Shown: positions 5,751 through 14,666 of the stretch, piece by piece
Layout of the letters: every line of letters starts with the position of its first letter
How positions within the stretch are numbered: position 1 is the first letter of the stretch
Origin: a virus
Length of the DNA stretch: 64,000 nucleotides
Virus record (IMG/VR): IMGVR_UViG_3300037485_000206
Coordinates: 1-64,000 of that record
Strand: one strand, 5' to 3'
Made by a program: the position numbers and the translations under genes
Notes under the pieces: generated by a model
Seen by the model: the letters and a program-made list of their open reading frames with translations, nothing else
Databases searched by the model: none
Told to the model about the DNA's origin: nothing

Positions 5751-8225
5751 ATGGCTAATTTCGACAAAAGTCTCTATCAAGCGCCACTAGGCATCGACGC
5801 TATGGGTGAGAGCGAGGAGCCCATCGAGATTGAGATCGTCGACCCGGAAGAAGTGAACATTCACGCCGATGGTTTGGACATTTCCATCGGAAAAGGGGAC
5901 GAAACTGACGATTTTGGTGCCAATTTGGCTGAAGAAATGGATGAAAGCGCCATTTCTTCAATGGCTGGAGACCTCGTCGCGGACATCGACAACGACAAAG
6001 CGTCCCGTAAAGATTGGGAAAAAGCCTACACGGAAGGGCTGAAACTGCTCGGTCTGCAGTACGAGGAGCGTACTGAGCCTTGGAATGGCGCTTGTGGCGT
6101 GTTCCACCCCATGATTACTGAGGCAGTGATCCGCTTCCAGTCAGAAACGATCACCGAGACATTCCCTGCATCAGGGCCAGTACGCACAAAGATTCTCGGC
6201 AAAGAGACGCCGGAGAAGAAAGAAGCCGCCGTTCGCGTCGAAGATGACATGAACTATGAACTGACCGAAGTCATGCGGGAGTTCAGGCCAGAACACGAGC
6301 GGATGCTATGGAGCCTCCCGGCCACGGGTTCTGCGTTCAAGAAAGTGTACTACGACCCAGCACTTGGTAGGCAGGTTTCGATCTTTATCCCCGCCGAAGA
6401 CATCCTGCTGCCCTACGGTACCAGCGATCTGGACACTTGCTACCGCCTGACGCACGTCATGCGCAAGACCAAGAACGAAGTCCTGAAGCTGCAGAACGCG
6501 GGCTTCTACCGCGACATCGAACTGCCTGACCCACTGAAGTCCCAAGACGACATCAAGAAGGCCAAGGACAAGGAAACTGGCTTCAGCGACCTGAACGACG
6601 ACCGGCTCACTATTTATGAGTGCCACGTTGACCTCGACCTCAAGGGCTATGAGGATACCGACAAGGAAGGCGAAGAGACCGGCATCTCGCTGCCATACGT
6701 AGTCACGCTTATCAAGGGATCAAACGATGTCCTCGCTATCCGACGCAACTGGCAAGAAGACGACGACCTTCGACTCAAGAGACAGCACTTCGTACATTAT
6801 CAGTACATCCCCGGTTTTGGCGCGTATGGCTTTGGCCTATTCCATCTCATCGGTGGATATGCGAAGTCAGCTACTAGCCTTATGCGACAGTTGGTTGACG
6901 CGGGCACCCTGTCCAACCTCCCCGGAGGTCTCAAGTCACGAGGACTGCGAATCAAGGGAGACGACACCCCCATCGCCCCCGGCGAGTGGCGCGATGTAGA
7001 TATTGGCTCAGGCGCGCTGCGCGACAACCTGCTGCCACTGCCATATAAAGAACCTAGCTCGGTTCTGGCTGCGCTGCTGGACAAGATCGTCGAAGAAGGC
7101 CGTCGCTTCGCATCATCTGCTGATATGCAGGTCAGCGACATGTCTGCCAACGCGCCTGTCGGATCGACACTGGCGATCCTTGAGCGTCAGCTTAAGGTGA
7201 TGACGGCGGTTCAGGCCCGGGTTCACTACTCGTTCAAGCAAGAGCTTCAGCTTCTGGCCGCGATCATCCGTGACTACACCGATGACATGTATGACTACGA
7301 CCCGGGCGACGAGACCACGGGAGCCAAGAAGTCTGACTACTCGCACGTAGACATTATCCCGGTCAGCGACCCCAACGCCGCGACTATGAGCCAGCGGGTT
7401 GTGCAGTACCAAGCCGTGATTCAGATGGCCCAGATGGCCCCTGACATCTACGACCTGCCACAGCTTCACCGTGCCATGCTGGACGTGCTGGGTATCAAGA
7501 ATGCCGAGAAGCTCGTGCCGCTGCCTGACGACATGAAGCCAAAGGATCCGATCACGGAGAACATGGACATTCTGAAGTGCGAGCCACTGAAGGCGTTCAT
7601 CTTCCAAGACCATGAGTCCCACATCAAGGTTCACATGGCGATGTCGCAGGATCCGACGATCATGCAGTTGATCGGGCAGAACCCCAAGGCACAGCAGATG
7701 ATGGCCGCTGGGATGTCGCATATCGCTGAGCACGCCGCGTATGCCTACCGCCAGAAGATCGAGCAGCAGTTGGGTATGCCGATGCCTGCAGAAGACAACG
7801 AGGACAAGCTGCCACCAGAAGTCCAGAACGCTATGGCCGGGATGATGGCGCAGGCCGCTCAACAAGTCCTGCAGATGAGCCAAGCACAGCAAGCTCAGCA
7901 ACAAGCTCAGCAAGCGCAGCAAGACCCGATTGTGCAGATGCAACAGCAAGAACTGCAGATTCGCCAGCAAGAAGTCCAGATCAAGCAGCAAGAAATGCAG
8001 ATCAAGGAAAAGAAAATGGCTGCGGACGTTGCAGCACGGGCCGACGAGATCGAGATCAAGAAGACCCAAGCCGAAGGCAACATCCAGCTTGGCGCTATGA
8101 ACGCACAGATCAAGGCCAAGGAATCTCAGGACAAGCTCGCCGCTCACCAAGAGTTGGAGGGTACCCGCATGGGCATCGACATCGCCAAGTCCAAGGCGCA
8201 ATCTCAACAGAAGCCAACTAAATGA
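5751..8225 (+). CDS. Portal protein, long form with Gln-rich coiled-coil tail
   Basis: 824 residues, long for a portal, in the P22 gp1-like size class. After an acidic N-terminus the body contains the portal-type segments RKDWEKAYTEGLKLLG, GACGVFHPMITEAVIRFQSE, FKKVYYDPALG and YQYIPGFGAYGFGLFHLIGG (clip, stem and wing regions). From about residue 690 it becomes a Gln/Ala/Met-rich coiled coil (QAQQAQQQAQQAQQ and QQELQIRQQEVQIKQQE), which resembles the long barrel of P22 portal reaching into the capsid. It forms the dodecameric ring that TerL docks on. The next gene overlaps its stop. Confidence 0.93.
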   Translation: MANFDKSLYQAPLGIDAMGESEEPIEIEIVDPEEVNIHADGLDISIGKGDETDDFGANLAEEMDESAISSMAGDLVADIDNDKASRKDWEKAYTEGLKLLGLQYEERTEPWNGACGVFHPMITEAVIRFQSETITETFPASGPVRTKILGKETPEKKEAAVRVEDDMNYELTEVMREFRPEHERMLWSLPATGSAFKKVYYDPALGRQVSIFIPAEDILLPYGTSDLDTCYRLTHVMRKTKNEVLKLQNAGFYRDIELPDPLKSQDDIKKAKDKETGFSDLNDDRLTIYECHVDLDLKGYEDTDKEGEETGISLPYVVTLIKGSNDVLAIRRNWQEDDDLRLKRQHFVHYQYIPGFGAYGFGLFHLIGGYAKSATSLMRQLVDAGTLSNLPGGLKSRGLRIKGDDTPIAPGEWRDVDIGSGALRDNLLPLPYKEPSSVLAALLDKIVEEGRRFASSADMQVSDMSANAPVGSTLAILERQLKVMTAVQARVHYSFKQELQLLAAIIRDYTDDMYDYDPGDETTGAKKSDYSHVDIIPVSDPNAATMSQRVVQYQAVIQMAQMAPDIYDLPQLHRAMLDVLGIKNAEKLVPLPDDMKPKDPITENMDILKCEPLKAFIFQDHESHIKVHMAMSQDPTIMQLIGQNPKAQQMMAAGMSHIAEHAAYAYRQKIEQQLGMPMPAEDNEDKLPPEVQNAMAGMMAQAAQQVLQMSQAQQAQQQAQQAQQDPIVQMQQQELQIRQQEVQIKQQEMQIKEKKMAADVAARADEIEIKKTQAEGNIQLGAMNAQIKAKESQDKLAAHQELEGTRMGIDIAKSKAQSQQKPTK

Positions 8226-8416
8226 TTCACGACTTCGCCCGCGTATTGCGCGAACAAATACGTACTGATATGAACAACTACGCCGACGATATCTCGTCTG
8301 GCGTGTGCAAATCCTTTGAAGAGTACCAAAAACTCTGCGGCGTTATTCAGGGTCTAGCCGTTGCAGAGCGTTACTTACTTGACCTTGCTAAGAAAGTTGA
8401 ACAATCCGATGAGTAA
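8222..8416 (+). CDS. Small phage protein between portal and GroES-like gene, 64 residues
   Basis: The ATG overlaps the portal stop codon (ATGA), so translation is coupled. The product is helical (FARVLREQIRTDMNNYADD, then FEEYQKLCGVIQGLAVAERYLLDLAKKVEQ). Small proteins of this type are common next to podovirus portal genes and have no established role. It overlaps the next gene by eight bases. Confidence 0.8.
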   Translation: MIHDFARVLREQIRTDMNNYADDISSGVCKSFEEYQKLCGVIQGLAVAERYLLDLAKKVEQSDE

Positions 8417-8843
8417 TCTCATTCTGCCTCCCGGTATCACTCTTCCAAGCAGCATCCAGCCTAAAGAAACGGTGGATGACAGCGTTCCTATCGAGGATCG
8501 TGGGCGTTCGTTGCCCGAGCCTACGGGCTGGAAGATTTTGTGTGTTGTTCCTGACGTATCCGCCAAGATTGACGGTACGGAACTGGATCTGGTCAAGTCT
8601 ACTGACGCGCTGCGTCAGGAAGAACATGGCACTACGGTACTGTTTGTCGTCAAGGTAGGCCCACAAGCTTACAAAGACGATGCAAAGTTTGGCGGGGAGG
8701 CGTGGTGCAAGGCTGGCGATTTCATCCTTGTACGTACCTATTCCGGTACGCGCTTCAAGATCTACGGTAAAGAGTTCCGTCTCCTGAATGACGATCAGGT
8801 TGATGCGGTTGTTGAAGATCCACGTGGCTTGACCCGTGCTTAA
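8409..8843 (+). CDS. GroES-like co-chaperonin (Cpn10 fold)
   Basis: 144 residues from the ATG overlapping the previous stop. The core KVGPQAYKD, WCKAGDFILVRTYSGTRF, YGKEFRLLNDDQVDAVV follows the GroES beta-barrel pattern (VGxG, GDxVxF, GxK, ExLxxxESDIxAIV). The segment around residues 64-80 (LVKSTDALRQEEHGT) is at the place of the GroEL-binding mobile loop. Compared with host GroES (about 97 residues) it has about 35 extra N-terminal residues. It lies among portal, scaffold and capsid genes, as expected for a factor helping host GroEL fold the capsid protein, as T4 gp31 does; that role is inferred. Confidence 0.75.
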   Translation: MSNLILPPGITLPSSIQPKETVDDSVPIEDRGRSLPEPTGWKILCVVPDVSAKIDGTELDLVKSTDALRQEEHGTTVLFVVKVGPQAYKDDAKFGGEAWCKAGDFILVRTYSGTRFKIYGKEFRLLNDDQVDAVVEDPRGLTRA

Positions 8844-8852
8844 GGAGTAGTA

Positions 8853-9782
8853 ATGGACCCATTTCAATTCCCAGACGAGATTGAAGACGACGTTGTTGTC
8901 AAGGTAGACGACAAAGACGAAATCGAAATCGAAGTCGTCGATGACACGCCCGTACAAGATCGAGGACGCAAGCCACTAGATAGGGAAGTCGACGACCCAT
9001 CGGACGATGAGATTGAGAACTATTCCGATAAGGTCAAGTCACGGATCAAGGAACTCACCCACGCACGTCACGACGAGCGGCGGGCTAAAGAGTCTGTTCT
9101 GCGCGAGCGGGCAGAGCTTGAGAGGCTTGCACAAACGCTGATCGATGAGAACAAGAATCTCAAGCAGTACGTGAACCAAGGTACTCAGCAGTATGCGAGT
9201 ACGATGAAGTCTGCTGCCGAAGCCGAATTGGCTATGGCACGCAAGCAGTTTAAGGAAGCTCAAGAGGCTTTCGATACTGACGCCATCATGGCGGCGCAAG
9301 AAGCGCTTAGCGACGCTAAGTGGAAACTGGAAGAGGCCAAGCGATTTAACCCCGCCCCTTTACAGATCGACGATAGTGTAGTACAACAGCGACAATCTAC
9401 TCCCCAACCAGTAGAACCAGACCAGAAGACACAGCGCTGGATGCACAAAAACCAGTGGTTTGGCTCGCCGGGGTATGAGGAACTTACCAGCTATTCACTC
9501 GGGCTGCATCAAAAACTTGTGAACTCGGGCGTTGATCCGAGTAGTGATGAATACTTCGGGCATATCGATGCTCGCTTGCACTCAAAGTTCCCTGAAGTGT
9601 TCAGCGGATCAAAAGACAGAGGCTCTAGTAGACCTACAACAGTGGTAGCTTCAGCGACTCGTTCGTCAGGAGCAAAGAGGGTTCAACTTACCACTACCCA
9701 ACTCGCGTTGGCAAAGAAGTTCAACCTTACCCCGCAGCAATATGCAGCGCAAGTAGCAAAACTGGAGAATTCCAATGGCTGA
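8853..9782 (+). CDS. Scaffold protein
   Basis: 309 residues with the profile of a phage scaffold: a very acidic N-terminus (DEIEIEVVDD), a long charged coiled coil (residues about 55-180, with DERRAKESVLRERAELERLAQ), a Gln/Pro linker, and a C-terminal part ending in a basic capsid-binding helix (KKFNLTPQQYAAQVAKLE). It precedes the capsid genes and has a good AAGGAG binding site. It would direct prohead assembly and leave or be cleaved before packaging. Confidence 0.8.
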   Translation: MDPFQFPDEIEDDVVVKVDDKDEIEIEVVDDTPVQDRGRKPLDREVDDPSDDEIENYSDKVKSRIKELTHARHDERRAKESVLRERAELERLAQTLIDENKNLKQYVNQGTQQYASTMKSAAEAELAMARKQFKEAQEAFDTDAIMAAQEALSDAKWKLEEAKRFNPAPLQIDDSVVQQRQSTPQPVEPDQKTQRWMHKNQWFGSPGYEELTSYSLGLHQKLVNSGVDPSSDEYFGHIDARLHSKFPEVFSGSKDRGSSRPTTVVASATRSSGAKRVQLTTTQLALAKKFNLTPQQYAAQVAKLENSNG

Positions 9783-10230
9783 GAATCGTACCCCCCGTGA
9801 CCTCGTGTCCCGCGAAAAAACCGCTCGTTACGTCTACACGCCGTCGAGTGCATTGCCCGATCCCACCCCTGAGCCGGGATTTGCGTTCCGTTGGATCGCG
9901 ACGCATATTCTTGGACAAGCAGATCCCACCAACGTGTCTCGCAAGATGCGCGACGGATGGGAACCAGTAAAGGCTGTTGATCATCCTGAACTGATGCTGC
10001 AAGGCAATGCTCAGACAGGTAATGTGGAAATTGGCGGTCTTATGCTTTGCAAGATCGCCGAAGAAAAAGTTAAGGCTATGGCTGAGTACTATGACCAGAA
10101 GGCGACTAGCCAGATGGAATCAGTCGACAATAGCTTCATGCGACAAAATGACCCGCGTATGCCACTGTTTGCTGACCGTAAGTCGTCAAGCAGCCGTGGC
10201 GGTAGCGGATTTGGTTCTGGTTCAAAATAA
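9775..10230 (+). CDS. Conserved head-region protein, 151 residues, function unknown
   Basis: It starts inside the scaffold gene (ATGGCTGA overlap). The segment FRWIATHILGQADPTNVSRKMRDGWEPVK is a distinctive block that I associate with structural modules of podovirus-like phages, always beside scaffold and capsid genes. The C-terminus is a flexible Ser/Gly tail (SSSSRGGSGFGSGSK). A capsid-assembly or minor head role is inferred from position only. Confidence 0.7.
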   Translation: MAENRTPRDLVSREKTARYVYTPSSALPDPTPEPGFAFRWIATHILGQADPTNVSRKMRDGWEPVKAVDHPELMLQGNAQTGNVEIGGLMLCKIAEEKVKAMAEYYDQKATSQMESVDNSFMRQNDPRMPLFADRKSSSSRGGSGFGSGSK

Positions 10231-10240
10231 GGAGTCTTAA

Positions 10241-11065
10241 ATGGCTTATCCTACGGTTGCGGCCCCCTATGGGCTTTTGCCAGTCAATCTGATTGGCGGG
10301 CAGGTGTTTGCGGGTTCTACCCGTGAACTTCCAATCACCTATGCATATGCAACTAGCATTTTCTACGGTGATTTCGTTACGCTCGTTCGCGGCGATCTTC
10401 AGCGCATTACGGTCTCGACCGGCGTTGTTGGTACGTTGATGGGTGTGTTTCTCGGTTGCTCGTATACCGATCCGGTTACCAAGCAAAAGCGTTTTGCTCA
10501 AAACTGGGTTGGCGGCACGACTGCTGGCGACTGCGTTGCAATCGTTTGCGACGATCCAGACACGGTCTTCAAGGCTGTTATGTTGTCGGGCACCACGGTT
10601 GTTGCTTCGGGCGCTCGCGCTATGCTGGGCCAGAACTTGGCAGCAGTGAACAACACCGGCAACTCCAACAGCGGTAACTCGCTGAATGGCGTGTTGGCAG
10701 ATACCTCCCTCGCTCTGACGGCAGCTCTGCCGATCCGTGTTGTGGGTCTGGTGCCTGATTCGGCTGTTACTCTCGGTACTGGCGTTTATAGCTCGATCAG
10801 CACGGCTACCGTGACGCTTGCCTCCGCTATTGGCTTTACGCCAACGGTCGGTTGCGATGTCGGTTCGATTGCCGCCAACGGTCAGTACATTGCCAGTGGT
10901 TCGTATGTTGCCTCGGTGACGAACTCGACCACCGTTGTGCTGAACGCGGCCCCACTGGTTGCCTTCGGCGCTGCGTCCACCATCGTCTTCACCCAATACC
11001 CAGAAGTGCTCGTCAAGATCAATTTCGGTCTTCATAAGTATTATGCTGGCACTGCTGTCGCTTAA
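10241..11065 (+). CDS. Head decoration or minor structural protein
   Basis: 274 residues beginning MAYPTVAAPYGLLPVNLIGGQ, a start typical of phage structural proteins directly upstream of capsid genes. It is Ala/Gly/Val/Thr-rich with predicted beta strands and few charges, consistent with a capsid-surface protein. There is a strong AAGGAG site. It is produced from the same unit as the capsid protein, 15 bases upstream of it. No enzymatic motif. Confidence 0.7.
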   Translation: MAYPTVAAPYGLLPVNLIGGQVFAGSTRELPITYAYATSIFYGDFVTLVRGDLQRITVSTGVVGTLMGVFLGCSYTDPVTKQKRFAQNWVGGTTAGDCVAIVCDDPDTVFKAVMLSGTTVVASGARAMLGQNLAAVNNTGNSNSGNSLNGVLADTSLALTAALPIRVVGLVPDSAVTLGTGVYSSISTATVTLASAIGFTPTVGCDVGSIAANGQYIASGSYVASVTNSTTVVLNAAPLVAFGAASTIVFTQYPEVLVKINFGLHKYYAGTAVA

Positions 11066-11080
11066 TAAGGAGCACTAAAA

Positions 11081-11992
11081 ATGGCTATCTCACGCGCACA
11101 ACTGCTTAAAGAACTGCTTCCGGGCCTGAACGCCCTGTTTGGTTTGGAGTACGCTCGCTACGGCGAAGAGCACAAAGAAATCTACGAAACCGAGAAGTCG
11201 GAACGTAGCTTTGAAGAAGAAACCAAGCTTGCTGGTTTCTCCGCTGCTCCCGTCAAGAACGAAGGTTCGGCTATCGCTTACGACAATGCTCAAGAGGCAT
11301 TCACCGCTCGCTATAACCACGAAACCATCGCTCTGGGCTTCTCGATCACCGAAGAAGCTGTGGAAGATAACTTGTATGACAGCCTGTCGGCTCGTTATAC
11401 CAAGGCTCTCGCCCGCGCTATGGCGTACACCAAGCAAGTCAAGGCCGCTTCGGTCTTGAACAACGGCTTCTCCAATGCCTATCTGGGTGGTGACGGCGCT
11501 TCGCTGTTCAGTACCTCGCATAGCTTGGTGAACGGTGGCACCAACAGCAATCGTCCTTCGACGAACGCTGACTTGAACGAAACCTCGTTGGAAAATGCTG
11601 TGATTCAAATCGCTGCATGGACTGATGAGCGCGGTCTGCTGATCGCCGCCAAGCCTAAGAAGCTGATCATCCCGCCTGCTCTGATGTTCGTTGCTACCCG
11701 TCTGTTGGAAACCAGCCTCCGCGTTGGCACCACCGACAACGATATCAACGCCCTGAAGAACAACGGTTCGATCCCAGAAGGCTACACCGTCAACCACTTC
11801 TTGACCGACAACAACGGCTGGTTCCTGACCACCGATGTGCCTAACGGTCTGAAGCACTTCGAGCGTATGGCTTTGGCTAACTCGATGGACGGCGACTTTG
11901 ATACGGGCAACGTCCGTTACAAGGCCCGCGAGCGTTATTCGTTCGGCTGGTCGGATCCACTGGGCGTCTTCGGTTCGCCCGGAACGACCTGA
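11081..11992 (+). CDS. Major capsid protein (Mu gpT-like)
   Basis: 303 residues, HK97-fold type. Recognisable stretches are YARYGEEHKEIYETEKSERSFEEE (N-arm), NHETIALGFSITEEAVEDNLYD, a loop with LFSTSHSLVNGGTNSN, AKPKKLIIPPALMFVATRLLE and KARERYSFGWSDPLGVFGS at the C-terminus, as in the Mu-like major head subunit family. It is followed by a strong bidirectional intrinsic terminator, a common way to raise capsid mRNA above downstream genes. Confidence 0.9.
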   Translation: MAISRAQLLKELLPGLNALFGLEYARYGEEHKEIYETEKSERSFEEETKLAGFSAAPVKNEGSAIAYDNAQEAFTARYNHETIALGFSITEEAVEDNLYDSLSARYTKALARAMAYTKQVKAASVLNNGFSNAYLGGDGASLFSTSHSLVNGGTNSNRPSTNADLNETSLENAVIQIAAWTDERGLLIAAKPKKLIIPPALMFVATRLLETSLRVGTTDNDINALKNNGSIPEGYTVNHFLTDNNGWFLTTDVPNGLKHFERMALANSMDGDFDTGNVRYKARERYSFGWSDPLGVFGSPGTT

Positions 11993-12007
11993 TCGTAAGT
12001 AGTATGG

Positions 12008-12033
12008 AAAAGGGAGCTTCGGCTCCCTTTTTT
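12008..12033. terminator. Strong bidirectional intrinsic terminator after the capsid gene
   Basis: AAAAGGGAGC, TTCG tetraloop, GCTCCCTTTT plus further T residues. The A-run and T-run make it work on either strand. Confidence 0.92.
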
Positions 12034-12050
12034 ATTGCACACCCTATTCA

Positions 12051-12074
12051 CTTGTGGTACAACTGCTGTACCAA
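12051..12074. repeat. Short inverted repeat between terminator and next gene
   Basis: TGGTACA, ACTGC, TGTACCA: a perfect 7-bp dyad in the 110-base gap after the capsid gene. I see no consensus promoter here. Confidence 0.6.
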
Positions 12075-12143
12075 GACTACTTGGCTTGTTGACTGACTTG
12101 GCAGACTACTCCTCAAGACAGCAAGCCCTACTGAGGACTCATC

Positions 12144-12626
12144 ATGTCGTTTTCTAGCTTCTCCGGCCCCCTGCGCGTCGGTACTGTACTCAACAACCCC
12201 GGTCGCAATGCTGGCCTTGTGGTTCTGAGCCAATCTTATGACTCTGGCGACCTGACCGGCGCGGTCATTGGCAACTATGATGTTGCCGCCATGATCCTTC
12301 CCGCTGGCGCACAGATCATCAATATCGTGATTGACCAAGTGGTTGCAGCAACCACGGGCACGACTACCGTTTCGGTTGGTACCGCTTCTGGCGGCGCTCA
12401 ACTGTCCGCTGCTGTTGCTACCACCGCTGGGGGCCGCTTCACGGGCACGACCACGGCTGCTACGCAGCTTGCATGGCAAACCTCCACCACTGCTGACACG
12501 ACCGTCTATATTCGTGATGTCGTCGGTACGGGCACCTTGGGCGCTGGCCGGTTCATCGTGACCGTGAACTATGCGCAGAAGGTTGTGGCTAGCGGCGTGG
12601 CTATTGCCAACCCTGTTTCTGCCTAA
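12144..12626 (+). CDS. Structural protein, probable capsid or tail decoration
   Basis: 160 residues, Thr/Ala/Val/Gly-rich with alternating hydrophobic strands (ARxxVTVNYAQ-like end: RFIVTVNYAQKVVASG). It lies between two hairpin terminators, so it is produced as a separate short segment or by read-through. No catalytic motif. Position and composition suggest a beta-sandwich virion protein. Confidence 0.6.
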   Translation: MSFSSFSGPLRVGTVLNNPGRNAGLVVLSQSYDSGDLTGAVIGNYDVAAMILPAGAQIINIVIDQVVAATTGTTTVSVGTASGGAQLSAAVATTAGGRFTGTTTAATQLAWQTSTTADTTVYIRDVVGTGTLGAGRFIVTVNYAQKVVASGVAIANPVSA

Positions 12627-12634
12627 TTAGTCTC

Positions 12635-12650
12635 GGGGGCTTCGGCCCCC
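12635..12650 (+). terminator. Hairpin after the 160-residue structural gene
   Basis: GGGGGC, TTCG, GCCCCC followed by TCTTC: a very stable stem with a short pyrimidine tail; probably a partial terminator. Confidence 0.7.
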
Positions 12651-12668
12651 TCTTCATAGGAGTGCCTC

Positions 12669-12923
12669 ATGGCAAAGACTAATTACTCGCCCACATTTCC
12701 AATGTATCCGGGTGATGCGGAAGCTGTAACCACAAGCGATACCGTTTCATTCCCCACGGGGTCTATCGTCTTTGTAGGCGGTGGCGGTACGGTTCGTGTG
12801 CTGACTGTTCAGGGCAGCGATGTCACGTTCATTGGTGTGTTGGCTGGTTCAGTTCTTCCTGTTCAGGTGATTCAAGTGTTTGCGAGCACGACGACCGCCA
12901 CGAACATGGTCAGGATTTTCTGA
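12669..12923 (+). CDS. Small beta-rich structural protein, 84 residues
   Basis: It starts after an AGGAG site. Thr/Val/Gly-rich, ending FASTTTATNMVRIF; the pattern is a small capsid-associated beta protein. The stop overlaps the start of the next gene (TGATG), so the two are coupled. No family recognised. Confidence 0.65.
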   Translation: MAKTNYSPTFPMYPGDAEAVTTSDTVSFPTGSIVFVGGGGTVRVLTVQGSDVTFIGVLAGSVLPVQVIQVFASTTTATNMVRIF

Positions 12924-13933
12924 TGACATTCGGGTTTGGTATGGGGTTCCCACGGGCCTCGTCCGCTGCGGGCGGGCCTTCGCTCAACTTGCAGTTTGCA
13001 GGGAGCACCACGCTCGACCCACGTATTACCTTCACCAGAGCAAGTTCTGGTTCGTACTACAACTCAGCGGGCGTCTTGACCTTGGCAGGTACAAACGTGC
13101 CCCGCCTCGACTATAACCCCTCGACGCTACAGCCACAGGGCTTGCTGATCGAGGAGGCGCGGACGAATCTGCTGCTCAACAGCCTAATTAACGGCACCAA
13201 TCTAACCACTCAGACCGTTACCGTAACAGCAGTAGCAACCACGCTATCATTTTACGGAACCGGCACGGTTGTTTTGTCTGGGGTAGCTACTGCCACAGTA
13301 GCTGGTACGGGCGCATACCCGTCTCGTCAAACCTATACCTTTACCCCAACCGCTGGTGCTTTAATTTTAACGGTTACGGGTACGGTTCAGTTTGCTCAAC
13401 TTGAAGCCGGTGCATTTGCCACCTCATACATCCCTACAGCCGCAGCAGCAGCAACCCGCGCAGTAGACAACGCATCCATCACCACGTTGACGCCTTGGTA
13501 CAACGCGACTGAGGGGACGTTGATGGCTGTTGCCGCTCCATACTCGCCGGTAACTTCCACCATAAAAATTCTTGTGTCATTTGATGATGGGACGTTTGCA
13601 CAAAGAGCGCAAATAGTTAAAACGTCTGGAACGAGTTTTGTAAATGGGGTGGTAACGGTTGGCACTGCTGTATATACCGGATCGGTAACAACGCCGTGGG
13701 CGATTGATACCATTGGTAAAACCGCGCTTGCGTATAAGTCCTCCGACAATAAGATAGCATTTAATGGGGTATTGGACACTGTGGCTACTAGCACAGCCGG
13801 AGTGCCAACGGTAACAAAACTTACAATTGGCGCTAGATATGACGGCGGAACTCCTTGGGGTGGCGCAATTAGTTCCATCACCTATTACCCCCGCCGCCTG
13901 AGCGACACCGAACTTCAATCCATCACGGCATAA
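12923..13933 (+). CDS. Phage lectin-like (LamG/concanavalin-type) spike or fibre protein
   Basis: 336 residues. The N-terminal segment DPRITFTRASSGSYYNSAGVLT, then VPRLDYNP and LLIEEARTNLLL is a widespread phage head-spike or fibre module. The C-terminal third (about residues 190-336; ATEGTLMAVAAPY, KIAFNGVLDT, LTIGARYDGGTPWGGAISSITYYPRRLSDTELQSI) is a carbohydrate-binding jelly roll of the LamG type. It probably decorates the head or contacts host glycans. Confidence 0.75.
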   Translation: MTFGFGMGFPRASSAAGGPSLNLQFAGSTTLDPRITFTRASSGSYYNSAGVLTLAGTNVPRLDYNPSTLQPQGLLIEEARTNLLLNSLINGTNLTTQTVTVTAVATTLSFYGTGTVVLSGVATATVAGTGAYPSRQTYTFTPTAGALILTVTGTVQFAQLEAGAFATSYIPTAAAAATRAVDNASITTLTPWYNATEGTLMAVAAPYSPVTSTIKILVSFDDGTFAQRAQIVKTSGTSFVNGVVTVGTAVYTGSVTTPWAIDTIGKTALAYKSSDNKIAFNGVLDTVATSTAGVPTVTKLTIGARYDGGTPWGGAISSITYYPRRLSDTELQSITA

Positions 13934-13934
13934 C

Positions 13935-14231
13935 ATGGACTACTTCCTCAAGTTCACTAGCCAGAAGGCGGCTGATGCCGTTCTATTTGCTAAAGACACG
14001 ATCCTTGTTGACGGCGTATCGGAAGTTGTGATGCGACCGAAGTACACGGCCATTGATGTCATCGGTACAATCTACAAGCCGACTGGTAACATTACCACCG
14101 TAGATGACGTTCGGACTCCTGAGATGGCTGCGGTGACTGGCTACCACGTTAATGTGCGCCATGACGCAGAAGCACCAGAGTTGGATTCTTATGTGATTCA
14201 AGTCGCCACCCCATCGCGTGTTTGGGCATAA
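13935..14231 (+). CDS. Unrecognised structural-region protein, 98 residues
   Basis: One base separates it from the previous stop. The middle portion (YTAIDVIGTIYKPTG, TGYHVNVRHD) suggests a small beta protein, as often encoded after fibre genes. No family was recognised and no motif is visible. Confidence 0.65.
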   Translation: MDYFLKFTSQKAADAVLFAKDTILVDGVSEVVMRPKYTAIDVIGTIYKPTGNITTVDDVRTPEMAAVTGYHVNVRHDAEAPELDSYVIQVATPSRVWA

Positions 14232-14233
14232 TC

Positions 14234-14488
14234 ATGGCTAAGTCACCGGCTTGGACTCGTAAGGAAGGCAAAGCGGAAGCTGGCGGATTGAACGCCAAAG
14301 GCCGCGCCTCTTACAACAAAGCCAATCCGGGCAAGCCGGGGCTCAAGGCTCCGCAGCCTGAAGGTGGTTCACGCAAGGATTCATTCTGTGCCCGGATGTC
14401 AGGTATGAAGAAGAAGCTGACAAGTGCTAAAACCGCCAACGACCCAGACAGCCGCATCAACAAAAGCCTCAAAGCGTGGAGGTGCTAA
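14234..14488 (+). CDS. DUF6321-family small basic protein
   Basis: 84 residues from MAKSPAWTRKEGK. The blocks GGLNAKGRASYNKANPG, LKAPQPEGGSRKDSFCARM and KLTSAKTANDPDSRINKSL identify the DUF6321-type family of marine and freshwater phages. It is strongly basic. Function unknown; as first of a run of tiny basic proteins within the virion genes, a DNA-contacting virion role is possible. Confidence 0.8.
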   Translation: MAKSPAWTRKEGKAEAGGLNAKGRASYNKANPGKPGLKAPQPEGGSRKDSFCARMSGMKKKLTSAKTANDPDSRINKSLKAWRC

Positions 14489-14489
14489 A

Positions 14490-14666
14490 ATGGATCACGA
14501 ACACTCAGAACTGTTTAAGCATACCCTTGACGCGGTATCAGTAGTAACCGTAATAGGGGCTCTTGTGGATGTACTGCCAGCTATTGCGGCACTGTTTACG
14601 ATCATTTGGACTGGTATCCGTATCTGGGAAAGCGATACGGTACAGGGTTGGCTTGGGAGAAAGTAA
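14490..14666 (+). CDS. Small membrane protein, possible holin-like
   Basis: 58 residues with GGAGGT seven bases upstream of the ATG. A charged N-terminus (MDHEHSELFKHTLD) is followed by one long hydrophobic stretch (VVTVIGALVDVLPAIAALF and on to WTGIRIWES) that may form one or two membrane helices. It sits far from the endolysin, so holin is only a suggestion; it may be a virion membrane protein. The stop overlaps the next ATG. Confidence 0.7.
   Translation: MDHEHSELFKHTLDAVSVVTVIGALVDVLPAIAALFTIIWTGIRIWESDTVQGWLGRK

Noticed and set aside
7113-8207. Long leftward frame opposite the portal gene (364 codons)
   Set aside because: Leu/His-rich nonsense composition from the Gln-rich repeats of the portal gene; the portal assignment is secure.
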